The notes beneath the pieces were generated by a model. It ran no database searches and was not told where the DNA came from. It saw only the letters and a program-made list of their open reading frames with translations. Source: Atopsyche davidsoni (lineage: Eukaryota > Arthropoda > Insecta > Trichoptera > Hydrobiosidae). From it: a stretch of 64,000 bases of DNA. The stretch spans positions 12,154,501 through 12,218,500 of the forward strand of contig JAILWY010000027.1 of the NCBI GenBank assembly GCA_022113835.1. Reading direction: 5' to 3'. Positions 22,100 to 33,900 of the stretch are shown here, in pieces. Position 1 is the first letter of the stretch. The number at the start of each line of letters is the position of its first letter. Both the position numbers and the translations under genes were made by a program.

Positions 22100-22510
22100 A
22101 AAAAGATGATGTTATCCAAATGGTGACCGTTACGCGCTGCTGGCACTCTTCTAGTCTGAAACGAAGATTGCTGATAACACGCTGACACATAGCCCTCGAT
22201 ATTTCTGCCCCATTTCTGACCTGATGTTTTGTTTTAATTCCGTTAGGTTCGTCGGATTATTCTCATAAACCCTACTATTAAGGTATCCCCATACGAAATA
22301 GTCAAGAGGGCTAAGGTCGGGGCTTCTGGGAGGCCAGTTGTTGTTACCTCTACGTGAAACAACCTTATTAGGGAATAATTCGTTAACAGCTTCAATTGAT
22401 TAATTGGATGTATGGCAAGTCTTATTGGAACCACGTTTTTGAGTTGAAACCTTGAAACTCCTGCAACTCTTGTCCCAAAAATTATCGCAGCATATCGTAA
22501 TAACGGTCCC
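22100..22510 (-). pseudogene. C-terminal half of a Tc1/mariner-type transposase, decayed
   Basis: Read on the minus strand in shifting frames, the segments appear in the order expected of the family. First comes RDRYYDML near 22500, then ELQEFQGFNSKTWFQ, a stop, and an Asp where the second catalytic Asp belongs (about 22420). Next is NELFPNKVVSRRG, then WPPRSPDLSPLDYFVWGYL at about 22335-22280 with the third acidic motif. After that comes NSRVYENNPTNLTELK, and after one more shift a C-terminal GHHLDNIIF near 22110. At least two stops and one frameshift break it, and no N-terminal DNA-binding part was found. The RSPDLSPLDYF/WGYL signature is characteristic of IS630-Tc1-mariner transposases. 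It is clearly a different lineage from the element at 13998. Confidence 0.85.
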
Positions 22511-22599
22511 GATTGCAATAACCCGATACTCTTTTTGGACACTATAGTATGTAAGCAAGACAAGCAAAGAGTTTTTCTATTACATATTTTTTGCATCTT

Positions 22600-24100
22600 A
22601 TCTGTGAATTGATTACCTTAATATTAAATACAAAAGTGGAGTGGTGCGTTCTTGCACCACCCACTAACCAGGTACAGCCACCACATTTTCCGGGAGTTTC
22701 CTCCCCGAGGGGTGCACCTAGTTCTCAGAATATCAACCAGAAGAATGTAGAACCAACTTCCATGCTCAGAGAGAACATCTTTGCTTCGAGGAGTTTCAAT
22801 ATTTGCGAATATCTCTCAATCTCATTGACTTTCCATGCAGCCATGGGTTCTGAAAATGACTTCAAACTAAAAATATAATTTTTCACTAAAGACTATATTG
22901 CATAGTATTTCATTGATCTCCAACAACAACGTATGATTATTTTTAATCAAAGACTCGCGTATGCGTATTATTAAAAAAAAAATGAATGGCACACGAAAAC
23001 CTTAAAATCAATTGTTCTTTCTGTAATATGTATAGAGGTTGACTTTTTGAAAGTTTTCCCATACATTTTAAAACTTTTAAAACAATGAGTATTTATTCAC
23101 ATAAAGTTTATAATTTCTACATAACCACTATGACGTAACATATGTTAACATAAATAAATACACAAATGTTGCCATTAGTCTAAATTACATAAGTTGCTTT
23201 TAACGAGCTGTAAACTTAGAATATAATGGTACAACATTTTATAAGCGTGTTTCTTAGAAATAATAATTCTTACCAAACACAATTCACGAGAGCTACATAA
23301 AAATAAAATATTTTTATTATTTAAATATTAAACTACTTTTTAAATATGGTTTTATAATAGCATGATGTATTTAAGTAGTCTGGGATTTGAGGTTCTACGT
23401 CCTAGATATTGTGAACTTGTGTCACTTTATGTTCGTAAGTTAAGGCAGTTATTGTCATAAGATCTCTCTTGAGTGTTGTACTGGGATGTTATTTGTGTCT
23501 TCCAACGTTTCAGTCCCGGTACTGAGACTATCTTCTGGACTATATTCGGAATAACGCAATAGCACAATACCCAGGCAGGAAGAAAATCAAGTGTCTTTTT
23601 TTACGTTTCATCTGTAAAAATAGGGTAGGAGAAAATATCGTGTATCTCTTCCGGTCACGTGTGGGAATATCCAATAAGGAAAATGAAATATGTGTATTGT
23701 CACATTTCGTGATCGTGCAAGGGGGCTGGAAGAAAAGGGCGCAGGTGTGACTTATTACCTTATTACAAAACAGTTGTAGGAATCAAAAAATACTGATGGA
23801 TCCATCATCGGAACTTGAGAATCTCTCATTGGAAAGACACGAGAAATTGAAGGCGAAAATAGTAGATTATGATTTAAGAAGAAGAAATATTTAGGTTTTA
23901 TGTCCGTGATTTTATTTATTTATTCGATTCCTAAGAGAGAGATTTTTAATCTGAACGAAAAGCAAGTAGAGTACAAAATTTAGAATTGTCGAAAATTTTT
24001 AAATACATATTTTTTTTCGTAAATGATACTACTGATAATACTTTTGAGAATAAGTACTTTCTGAAATTCCCTAATCATTTTTATTTTTAAAAGAAAAGAC
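22600..24100. other. Non-coding stretch with a GC-richer island
   Basis: 22640-22740 is GC-richer (TTTTCCGGGAGTTTCC, CCCCGAGGGGTGCACC). No exon was recognised. 23640-23760 is mildly GC-richer. Confidence 0.45.
23485..23560 (-). repeat. CAGAAGAT-hairpin-GAAACGTT motif
   Basis: On the minus strand: CAGAAGATAGTCTCAGTACC then GGGACTGAAACGTTGGAAG. AGTCTC pairs with GGGACT (one G-U pair). It shares layout with 18299 and 18572 and, loosely, with 45715-45770. Such segments occur near the ends of some insect retroelements. The host element was not delimited. Confidence 0.45.
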
Positions 24101-24104
24101 ATAT

Positions 24105-24190
24105 TTTTATTGATTTACCACGTTTTTATTTTATTTGCCAACTTATATGTTGGCATTTTCAAGCAAAGAAACATGAAAGTATTTTTATTT
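24105..24190 (+). repeat. Possible diverged GCCAAC-hairpin relic
   Basis: TTTGCCAAC, loop TTATAT, GTTGGCATTTTC, then AAAGTATTTTTATTTTGA resembles the centre and right arm of the foldback family at 10863 and 37105, with a different loop. Only this core is recognisable. Confidence 0.35.
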
Positions 24191-24194
24191 TGAT

Positions 24195-26700
24195 AAAACA
24201 ATGTTATTTTTGTTTAAAAGCTTACTTTTATATTTATATTTTCATTGTATTTAAAATCTAAAAAAATAAATACTTAAAATATATATTAGACTGCTAAGTG
24301 AATACGTAGCTTAAAACTTTAACAAGCAATATCGTCTATATTCAGCTAGTTAAACCTTCGGAATTGTTGCGAGCAAGTTGAGCAATGAAAATTTGTATCA
24401 GAGAGGTTAGTTTAGGTCAGGTTAGGTAAGATGAATAAGAGAGTAGAGAAATGATCAAAAGGCAGCAAACTGCGCTTGAAATCTCCTCCTCGAATCGTGA
24501 AAAGGCTGTTAAAAAGGTATGTGGCACAAAGGAGAGATAAATCTTCAGACGTGAGGCTAACCAGTTGCGAAATATAACTTATGCTTTCTCCCTTAATTAT
24601 GTACGAAATGATAAATTCAAAATATTAGGTTAGGTGAAGATAACATTTAAAACTTAAATACATTTGATTCAGAATTAAATTCAAGATACCGTTATAATAG
24701 TTTTCGTTGTTATAATAAATTAAATTATATTAAATGTAATATAGTTATATCATAAATTCAATGTTATTTTACTGTACGAGAAAACTTTTGCTCTCTCTCA
24801 AAATAAAGAACAAAATTGAAAATTCGTTTTCACAATAAATAAACAGATTATGATACGATTTATTAACAATTATCCCACAAACCATCTGACCGGAAGTGCT
24901 CGAAGCCTAAAAGCCTACAATTCAGAAAAAGCGATCCTAGCGCCATCTGGGCCGTTATTTTTGAGTCGGCCGGGTAAAGTTTTTAATTTTCGAATTAACA
25001 CGGAAATTGTTTACGACCGGAAATGACCCACCCCCACTCTCCTCCGCCTACCCCTGTCCCTTTGATTTATAACTGCCGGCATATTGTGTACCCCTTTTTT
25101 GGATATTCAGATACAAGCCGTGTCAGACGTCCATACTTTGAATATATTGCTTCTAAAATAGACCGCAATCTCAACTAATAATCTATTAATAAGTTATTTT
25201 AGTTTAAATTAAGGTCGCAGAAATATGAAACGAAAATAATAAATTTATATCTCATTTCAAATAAGCTGACAGAGACTAAATATCCTCATTGTTTTATTTT
25301 AAACACTGTTAAGTTGCAATTGAAATATAAAAAACAGACTTGCTCATATATTTAAATTTCATAAAATCTTATGAAGTTTTTTTTATATAATTAAAATAAG
25401 ATTAAAAGTATTTAATGGATTAACCTTCTCTATTTAAGTAAATAATAACTTTAAACCTTAATGCTTTTAAAGTGCACCAATTCGCCCTGCTCAAAAGCAA
25501 TGGGAGAATTTTTAATATCAGAAATTAAAACCAAAAGCGCAAGCGTATCTTGTAATGTAAAAATTGAGAAAAACAGTTTTTTTTGTGGAGAAATGTATTA
25601 TGGGTATGTGTTCTTTAGTATAAAGAGGTGCTATTTTGTAAAACAAATATTTTTTTATGTATATATATATATATATATAATAGAAGAATCTCATACGATG
25701 CAGTAAAAAAATCATGAGATTGTTTGAAATGACTAATGCTGGTTGTACAAATTGCCATTTATATAATACTTCAATTTTTAGTAAATCTCCATACTATATC
25801 AATTCATGCATATATACCTTTCATATATTTACATAATTGAAAATGGTGACTTAACTTGGAGATTAACAATATTTTATAAACATTCGTCTATCAGATACTT
25901 TTTTAAACTGAGTCGTGGCTGAAGAAGGCCTTAAAAAGTTTTTGCAAACAAAATTGTTCATCATTGTCTAGCTTATTGTATTTTAAATATATATTTTATG
26001 TAGGCACTCAAAAACCTGAAAACCCTTATTTTAAATGTATACATTTTAAAAATATGTATTGGAAAAAATGACCGCAAGTCAAAGGACATGTGTAAAATAT
26101 TAGAGTGAAAACGTGATTTATAACGAAAGTATCATGTGGTGATAAAATTATTAGATTATTTATGAGTCCTGAATTTTTCATATTATACATTTAAATAATT
26201 GAGTTTATTTTTGCACAAAAAAAGTGGCTGGGACTTGTTTTTGAGGTTAAGTAATAAAATATATTTATATTTCAGAATTCTTCGTTGCAAGAATATATGA
26301 CAATTGGTACGTCTCTAGCAGTCGCTCTGAAGTTATAAAATATTTCACTAAATGATATCATTTATAAGGTTTTGTTTTTTAGTTTTTAAAATAGCATACG
26401 GAAAGCCAAGGGCGTTAGAAAGTTGCAATTTTGGATATGTTTTGTTCTCTGTAATATTTTTTTATAGAACACAGTTTAGCCTGGCGTCGGTCTATGTTAC
26501 GGCGATTGTAAATCTCTATGCTTTTAATATCACGGCGTGAGATCTGCTTATTCGATGGTCATAAAGAATGCAGGTAGTCTGTGTCGGTGTTGCTAGAAGC
26601 GCTCAGGTAGACGGTTTATTCTATTTTGGTATATCAAATTTAGAGCACTAAAGTTAAAAGTGCATCGTTTGCGCAGATAACGCTGTGGAGGTTCTATTAT
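24195..26700. other. Mostly AT-rich non-coding stretch with a GC-richer island
   Basis: 24885-25080 is a GC-richer island with a CTCF-like core at 24939-24948 and two CCGGAAAT/CCGGAAGT Ets-like boxes. 25658-25682 is a TA microsatellite. 25920-25960 (CTGAAGAAGGCC) vaguely resembles the GAAGAT-hairpin motif. No gene was recognised. Confidence 0.5.
24939..24948 (-). promoter_or_regulatory. CTCF-like core AGATGGCGCT
   Basis: AGCGCCATCT on the plus strand is the inverse of AGATGGCGCT. It matches the conserved AGRKGGCGC core of insect and vertebrate CTCF sites. The same nine-base core occurs at 38548 and 41753. Confidence 0.4.
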
Positions 26701-26714
26701 TACCTTTATAATTT

Positions 26715-26918
26715 CGTTGGTATAATTGGTAATGCACCGGCCATGCAAGCTTGGGGATGTGGGTTCAAATCCCACACAAATCACGATGATATTTTTCTAG
26801 GAGTTTCTTTAATCAATTTTCAATATTTGAAAAAATGTACTTAGTCATTATCAATCAATAAAACCTGTACATATAGACAAAATCGTATTTCCTGTGAGAC
26901 GGTCTTCACAAAAATCAT
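26715..26918 (+). mobile_element. tRNA-headed SINE, tail-B family, near complete
   Basis: The head is TTGGTATAATTGGTAATGCA then CCGGCCATGCAAGCTTGG, followed by the B box GGTTCAAATCC. The shared middle reads CACGATGATATTTTTCT, then AGGAGTTTCTTTAATCA. The tail reads AATCAATAAAACCTG, CAAAATCGTATTTCCTG, GAGACGGTCTTCACAAA. It is the most complete tail-B copy. A and B boxes imply descent from a tRNA gene and RNA polymerase III transcription, but no cloverleaf is left. Confidence 0.8.
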
Positions 26919-27599
26919 TAATATATTTATCATTTCGTTTTTATATATCTATAATATGTTATAATCTATTCTTAAGGTATTTTTAGTGCATAAAATATTT
27001 TTTTATATAGTGTTTGGCATAATAATTGAATAATGTTATTAAAAAAATGTTTTTGTTAAATAGCAGCTGTAAATACAAAGTGCAGCTTCATTTTTCTTAC
27101 TGAAAAAAGCAAGTAATAAAATGAGGATGGTTTTTATATAAAATTCATATGATGCGGGATGCTTAATTATTTATTCAACATAATTTTCACACAAAATTTT
27201 TTGATTTTTGAATACGCAAACCACTGGTTTATTATATTTGACTATGAATAAATTATTTAAATAAAAAGTGTACTTCTTGTTTTCTGTATTAAAGTTATAA
27301 AAGCGTGTAATAATGTTTATAATTTCTACTTAAAAATGTAAATTCACAGAACGAGTACACCTCTCAGTTGTGTTAAATTTTAATACGCGTGAACGTAATT
27401 GACTTTACCGCAAAAACCGGGTTTATATATTTTTTGCAAATGCTTCAGGGGTGGCGCACATGTCAGGTGCTCAGTACCGACACGTTTACATGAAAAATAA
27501 ATTATTCAGGTAGTCCGGAAGAATCGCGCCGACTCTAATTCCGGCGGAGTTTTTCAGTTTCAGGCGCTTCCTGCCTGCCCATATCCGGCCAGCCCTCCG

Positions 27600-27612
27600 C
27601 AAGATGGCCGCC
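27600..27612 (+). promoter_or_regulatory. YY1/Pho-like site CAAGATGGCCGCC
   Basis: Matches the AANATGGCNGC consensus of YY1 and its fly relative Pleiohomeotic. Similar sites occur at 39071-39094, 40367-40379 and 43744-43752, and inside the signal-peptide exon at 2728-2740. Confidence 0.4.
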
Positions 27613-28599
27613 CCGCCCGGAAATGGGTTATCTTTATTGTTTACGATTCAGCATGATTTAGTGATACGGCGGACGTATGCTAGTTGCAGTTAAATGTTAC
27701 ACTGACTCGACCGGCTTGTTTGCCCTGGCGGTTAAATTCTACAGTTTAGATCGTCTGGTTTGATTACTGCGCGATGCTGCCTCGCTGAAAGGTGCTCTGT
27801 TAGATAGGCTTTATTTATTTAATATACAACTGAACGGATAGTAACGTATAAATTGATATCCGGAACATTAAATGATATGTCTTTGCTAGTTACAAAGCAT
27901 CACTGACTTGTAATGAATCTCCCGATTTGAGCATAGTTAAATCAGTAAATCATAGTTAAATCATACAATTACAATACCTTGACGTTTATTCTTGACGTTT
28001 TCTTCAACTGTTTAAATGGTCCCAGTACCGGTATCGAAACACCTTATAACAACGACTGCAATAGTCAACGATCTTTTGATGGATCACCCTATAAATTGAA
28101 TAAAATACTGTATACTTTGTAAAAACCAATGAAACTATAACAATAAAAAGATTAAACAATTGATTAGAATTATGCGTTATTGTGCTTGAAAAGTAAAAAA
28201 AGTATTATCATGTTTTTATATTTTTATATTATGTCAAACATTATAAATGAATAGTAAAGATTATTTTTTTGGCATCGGTAACGATAAATCAAGTGGTCCA
28301 GTGACATTACAAACATTTACAAACCTAATTATTGATAATAATGTATTGTTTCCAGCGTAAATAAATTTTCTGAAGATGCTCCAAGTAACGGAATAAAAGC
28401 GTAAAAAACACGCAGCACAAAACGTAAGAATACATATGGAGATAAAATATTTTTTTATTAAGTGTTATTAATATTGTTTGTTTGTAAACAGTATATTACA
28501 GTATTCGCAAATATCACCACTCAGTCAACACGAAAATCGTATCTAAATATCTGTGCTTCCCATGCGGTAAATTGCACCGCCGCTCTACAAATATCTCCA

Positions 28600-28607
28600 T
28601 GACGTCA
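28600..28607. promoter_or_regulatory. CRE palindrome TGACGTCA
   Basis: Perfect CREB/ATF palindrome inside a GC-richer island. Further copies are at 36882, 53212, 59528 and 61163. Confidence 0.4.
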
Positions 28608-28757
28608 TGTTTAATCCTTCCCCTGCCATTACTCACATATCACATTTCAATGCACATAATACCGCAAGTTTAACCGAATCGCCAAATACCTCCACCCCCC
28701 CCCGGGGTGCAGGGCTGAGGGGCGAGGCCTCTGCGGGAAAACCGATCTGCTTGTTTG

Positions 28758-28758
<1 letters not shown>

Positions 28759-28804
<46 letters not shown>
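28759..28804. repeat. (TA)n microsatellite
   Basis: About 46 bp of TA dinucleotide repeat, 25 bp before the piggyBac-like element. Confidence 0.95.
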
Positions 28805-28805
<1 letters not shown>

Positions 28806-28829
28806 TTATACATATATATTCAATATTAA

Positions 28830-29474
28830 CCTGTTAACCGGGGAGTTCCCTCTTTAACTACGCAACACACAACGGGCGCGTAATCTTTCATTAGGACGTG
28901 TCAGTACGTCACGCCCGGAGGACGTAATTTCATATAAGTATTTTTTTATTATTTATGCTTAAAATAAACGAAAAGACTATAAATTATATATTTTATCGTT
29001 TATTTATATATAAACCAAACTACTTCACCATCTTCGTTCTTAGTTTCGCTCAATTCCGTGTCGTAGTCAAAATTACTGTCAGGTGACTCCGTTGACGAGC
29101 TCATAATACGTCTCTTTTTTCTACCTGCCGGAACATTGATTCTGTCATTGATTGTCATTTTAATGGATACTCATAAAAATGTATTCTAAAATATTAAATA
29201 ACTATAAGTAAATAATATATAATACGAAAATAGGTAGGTAAGTGTAAGAACGTGCTCGTTTCACCTCTCTCAATAGCGAAATGATACTAATTCCCTCCGT
29301 GTCTTAAATTCATTTCGAGACATGAATGGATGACTAAATACCTTTTTTGTTCGGAAATATATGTCCAGCTTGTTCCAGGGCGCAACATATATGGTAAGGA
29401 CGTATTCGTACGTCCTACCCGTTACCGATATTGTTTAGGTTGGACGTGTATATACGTCCCGCCCGGTTGACAGG
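28830..29474. mobile_element. piggyBac-like element, 645 bp, TTAA target duplication
   Basis: TTAA at 28826-28829 and 29475-29478 flanks inverted ends CCTGTTAACCGGG (28830) and, read inward from the right, CCTGTCAACCGGGCGGGACG. Three subterminal palindromic motifs GGACGT-N5/6-TACGTC lie at 28894-28912, 29398-29415 and 29442-29459, like transposase binding sites. CGCAACA also repeats near both ends. The only notable frame is the 52-codon minus-strand ORF at 29000-29158, so no full transposase (about 550-600 residues) is present. TTAA duplication plus short CCY-type ends fits the piggyBac superfamily. The assignment rests on ends, not on protein. Confidence 0.8.
29000..29158 (-). CDS. 52-aa ORF inside the piggyBac-like element
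   Basis: ATG at 29158 reads 52 codons to TAA at 29000. It has a basic, nuclear-signal-like GRKKRR at residues 12-17, then a serine-rich and acidic stretch (MSSSTESPDSNFDYDTEL), then EDGEVVWFIYK. An acidic N-terminus preceding the catalytic part is common in piggyBac transposases, so it may be the stump of one after an internal deletion. It could also be a captured or chance ORF. No catalytic motif is present. Confidence 0.4.
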   Translation of the reverse strand: MTINDRINVPAGRKKRRIMSSSTESPDSNFDYDTELSETKNEDGEVVWFIYK

Positions 29475-29479
29475 TTAAG

Positions 29480-30885
29480 TACTCGTTTTCAAGTAGGTAT
29501 ACTGAAAATAAATCTACGTTAATAAAATAAAAATATTTTTTTATTTATATATATATATGTAATTATTATAAAAAAAACAAGGATTGTAACCAAATTGTAT
29601 CAGGGCCTTCTAGGATCCGATCCGGGCCTGGCAAGCACCCCGTCTGGGGGCGCACAGGCCCGGCTGCTCAGCTTCTTTGGTTAAGCCCGACTCGGAGATA
29701 GATTACTATTTCAGCAGAAACTTGAAGACGACTCGTCCAGGGCTGCCTCGTAAATCATTACTGATAATGCCGGTTTTGTTGCTATCTCGCTGGGCACGTG
29801 CAGTAATTAGGGGTTGTCTGGATAAAACGGGCTGAAAGAATTTTGTGCTTTAGAAAAAAGTATGTTGCGTAAAATCACACATTTCAAATAATCTTCTCAA
29901 AGGAGAATTTTTTTTTCGTTGGCGTATTGTAGTATCGTGTATATTTGCCAATTTTCAGCAATTCAATCGTGTGCTTTGAAAAAAAGAAAGTTCTATTAAC
30001 AGAAAGGTATCCCCCGGCGTCTTGAAAAAACCCTTTCAGGATTTTATTGAATTATTTTTTTATAATAATAAATTGTCAAGTTTGCATTATTGTTTTGATA
30101 AAAAACGCAGTTTATTTTGAAGTTGGTATTTATATATTGAGTAATGATCGCTTAAACGCTGAAAAACAATGGCATCTTGATAGCTTCAGTCAACTGATGC
30201 AACATTAGTGTAGCGCCCCAAACCAACAATTTCCCAGAGTGCCCGAGGCTGTGAGGGCGCCACCCTTGTCGATAAGCCGATAAACATTGCCTTTAAAGAC
30301 AAACGATTGCTTTCCTTGGAGGCCTAACATATTAATCTAAGGTCGTGGCCGGAGTCTCCGTCTGAGGTATTAAGGGGGTTGAAGTTTCAGGGATTTGGTT
30401 TTTCAGACGTAATGACGGCGAGGGGTTGACTTGTTTTCTTTGTTGATTTAAGAGAAGTCCTTTTGCGTGAATATATATTATTAAAATAAATACAACGAAA
30501 AATGTATTATTTAAGGTTCTAAAGATTGATTTATATCATATGTAATTTAAACTGACTATAATTTAGCTTGAAGCTGGATTGGAAAATTCATTAGTTAGTT
30601 TTCAACAAATCTAACAAATAAATAATATTATGTTTTCATCACTCAATGAAAAGCATATCTAAAAGTTTATATAGGTAGTAAAATATATTTCTCATTAAAA
30701 AAAAAACATTGTCAATGGCATGAGGTTTTTTCAGGTGTATACTAAATAAAAGTGATATAAAAATTATAAACTATATATTTTTTTGTAAAAAAATAATTTG
30801 TGTTCTCTTGCCACATGCTACATAAGCACTATATATAAAGCATACTGAACTATAGAAACTTTGATAAACCTTGAATAATATAACA
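29480..30885. other. Non-coding stretch with GC-richer islands
   Basis: 29600-29790 (GATCCGATCCGGGCCTGG, CCCCGTCTGGGGGCGC) and 30190-30420 are GC-richer. Neither shows splice signals or recognisable protein. 29780-29830 sits in a normal background. No gene was recognised. Confidence 0.45.
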
Positions 30886-30891
30886 CCATTG

Positions 30892-30944
30892 TCACATATA
30901 AAAAATCTTGTTGAACAATGACCAACAAGATTTTTTATATGTGA
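30892..30944. repeat. Perfect 22-bp inverted repeat, 9-nt loop
   Basis: The left arm 30892-30913 (TCACATATAAAAAATCTTGT, then TG) is the exact complement of 30923-30944, with loop AACAATGAC. Length and perfection suggest a recent inversion, a MITE scrap or a small hairpin RNA. At 53 nt it is short for a canonical microRNA precursor. Confidence 0.85.
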
Positions 30945-30949
30945 TTAAT

Positions 30950-33900
30950 TTACATATTTAAAAAATCCTTGTTAATTTTTTTTTTACATTTAACGTAGCG
31001 CTGGGCCTTCCTAATATTTTTTTATTGATAATCATGTACGTCGTAGATAGGATTCGAAAAAAATATATATTGCAAAAATAAAATATAAATTTTACGCACA
31101 CTGGATGCAAGCACCTGTAAATACATTTTTATCAAATAATTTTTCGTTATTTACTCCGAGTACACAACAAATAAATTTTTCAAAGAAAAAAACGATTGCC
31201 TTTGTGTTAAGAAATACTCAAACAAATTAATCATAATGGCAAATCAATACTGAGCCGTTGACCGGCTCCACATGTTTGCTGGAGAGATTGAAGGCTGTGG
31301 AATTCCTTCAGATTTCCCGGGAGGCTCTTATCGCTGTTTACAGGAAATGCCTTGTTTGCCACCCAAGTCGGAGCACTCGATTGCTTTGGACCCACGATTC
31401 TTCGATAATTTCATTAGAAAGAAAGCAGGAAGACATTTCTAACAGCCGATATCCTGGACCCTTTGGACTGTACCGTAAGAGTGTTTGTATTTTTATTCAT
31501 TATTTTATATATAATTTTACTCTCAAAAAAATATAAACCACATAATAATTTATAAATAACCTCAAACATCAGTGGCGTACGGTAAATCCAAAATTAAACC
31601 CAGCTCTGCTCACTTGTTATAAATGAGCCTATTTAATCTCATAAATGATTTTTCATATAGTAAATATCAAAAATTATAACCACGAGTGTATTATTTACTA
31701 TTGGAAAGACTAAATATACATATATTTTATTATAAATATATTTTGAGGCAATTAATGCTTTATTGCTTAAACGGACCACACATCATTTAAAAAAGTAATA
31801 ACAAAACCAAATAAGCTAAAAATTAAAAAAAAAAAAAACGCGTAAGAATAACTCACAGTGGTTTGGAAAATTCTGTGACTTTCCTCGTAAATCATAGTGC
31901 AATTTCAAAATATATAATTCAGATTATTATCGGGCAGCGTCCTCCTCGACGCCGGTGCAAAGTTATTTAAGTCGTGGAGATTATCCTAAACTAAAGTTAG
32001 TTAATATAAAGTTTATATCATAAAGTTTTATTTTCAAATAAAAAAGATAGATTATTAATTCTGCGGCAACGCTTCCTGAAACTACTGAAAACTGAAAAGT
32101 AGTCGAATTACACTTTAGATCGGTTTAAGAGTTTCTAGGAAATAATGTATATTAATTAAACTAGGATTTTGTATATGTTGTAGAATTATTGTATTTAAAA
32201 GTTGTCTATTGTATTGTAGATAAACTTTATAAGTTGTTGACTGCAAAGGATATGTGATGGGCCTTTGAATCACGACTGGTCAAGACGGCGTCTCTAATAA
32301 AAGAGGCTCCAGAGGCATGTTGATGTTGCCAGGTGTTCATAATTACGAATATGTTTCACCGTCAATGTTGCCAGAGTTAATTAAAAAGCATCAGTCATTG
32401 TAAACATTTCATTTGAAACTGTTCAAAATTATGTTTATTCAAAATGGTTTGAACGTTGGTTCAGGCAGTTGCCATTATCCTTTTTTTAAATATTTATTAT
32501 GTGTTGTAATAAAAATTCATTTTATAAATAAACATGTTCATTATCAATGAATTAATGTACAATGTCAGATTCGCGTATAGTTAAGACCAAGTTCCTATAT
32601 TATGATTAGTATTTTTTCAGTTTATTTAAAACATACACTTTTATGTATATATATATAATTTTCTACATATAGCATAATTAATATTGATTTATGTTATATG
32701 AAATTGTAAAAATATCGTTTGTATTATTAGAGAGATAATAATAAAGCTCAGTGTGAAAATGTTTCCGGATATTGAAAAAACAGATTTCAAAAATAAAATA
32801 TTTTATCATCCCCCTTCCACCCTGTTGTATCGAATAAACTGCATATTGATATATAATTTTATAATTTCGGACTATTCAGGCGATATCAGTGTCGACCAAT
32901 CAACGTCGCAGCCAGAGAATGCAGTTCATTTGTTATTGTGACGCCATTTTCAATTATTATCAGTCATCGAACAATGCAGCCAATTTCACACATGCAGTTT
33001 GTTACGTTGCATTCAATTTGAAATTGATGTTTTCCAGAAAACACGTGAAAAATTAATTTATATACATTTTATATTACATTTTTAATTAAAAGTATTTACA
33101 ATTTTCTGAAAATCATTAAAGTGTTCAATAGTTTATTTTATTTTTCCTTACAGGTCTATGGTTTGTAAACTTGAATGCTTTTTTTATTGATATATAAGGC
33201 TATAGTACTATCATATTTAAAGACCTGTTAAAAGTCTTAACCTACTTATATTACGTATTATTCAATTCACTGAATTATTTTATACTTCATTGAGATTACT
33301 CAATGTCTATCATTTTCAAAAATACATTTGAATAATCTTTAGATAAAGATTAAAACCGGGTGTTGCCTTCGAATTCAGCATCACAGTTTTCAGGGCACAT
33401 ATGAAAAGGGAGGCTAAAGCAGTAGAAATGTCATAAAGAAATTGACAGAAGAATCCTTTCCAACCTTTTCTCCAATATCACACTTCATTATTTATTAAGG
33501 CAATAAATTTTCAATGGCTTACACTGTTACGCTAAATTATATCGATTTTATGACCTGTTATAGTACTCCGGGCATCTATTCAAATAAAATATTGAGAAAA
33601 AGAAAAATTAAATAAATGTTTGGAAATAATAATAATACTACCTTCATTTAACCTGAGAATCAAATTTTTCAACAAGTAAACAATCAGTTTTTTAATTTAA
33701 TGTGTGTATCAGTCTAGATTTTTATCCTTAGTTCTTTTATGTAAAATACAATATAAATAATTTTGACTCAATCTTTAAAAAAGACTTGAATATTAATTTA
33801 ATCAATCTTGCATGTTATAACGTATTTTATGCTATAACAACTATGTAGTTTGTTTAAGTTTTTTATATCATACTTGGATTTACTTAATATAAATAAATAG

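Larger units (their letters stand above)
26930..28755. other. Non-coding stretch with two GC-rich islands
   Basis: 27480-27800 is GC-rich with a YY1/Pho-like site (CAAGATGGCCGCC, 27600-27612), TCCGGCC and CCGCCCGG. 28560-28740 has a perfect CRE palindrome at 28600-28607 and a C-run at about 28697. No exon was recognised. Confidence 0.5.

Noticed and set aside
26715..26790. Functional tRNA gene at the SINE heads
   Set aside because: The B box is good, but the cloverleaf does not fold and the segment recurs as the head of dispersed repeats.
30892..30944. Canonical microRNA precursor
   Set aside because: Perfect 22-bp stem and 9-nt loop give only 53 nt, with no lower stem. Kept as a hairpin finding, not as a microRNA.
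31258..31536. 92-codon plus-strand frame
   Set aside because: No ATG context, no motif. The 3-prime half is plain AT-rich sequence.
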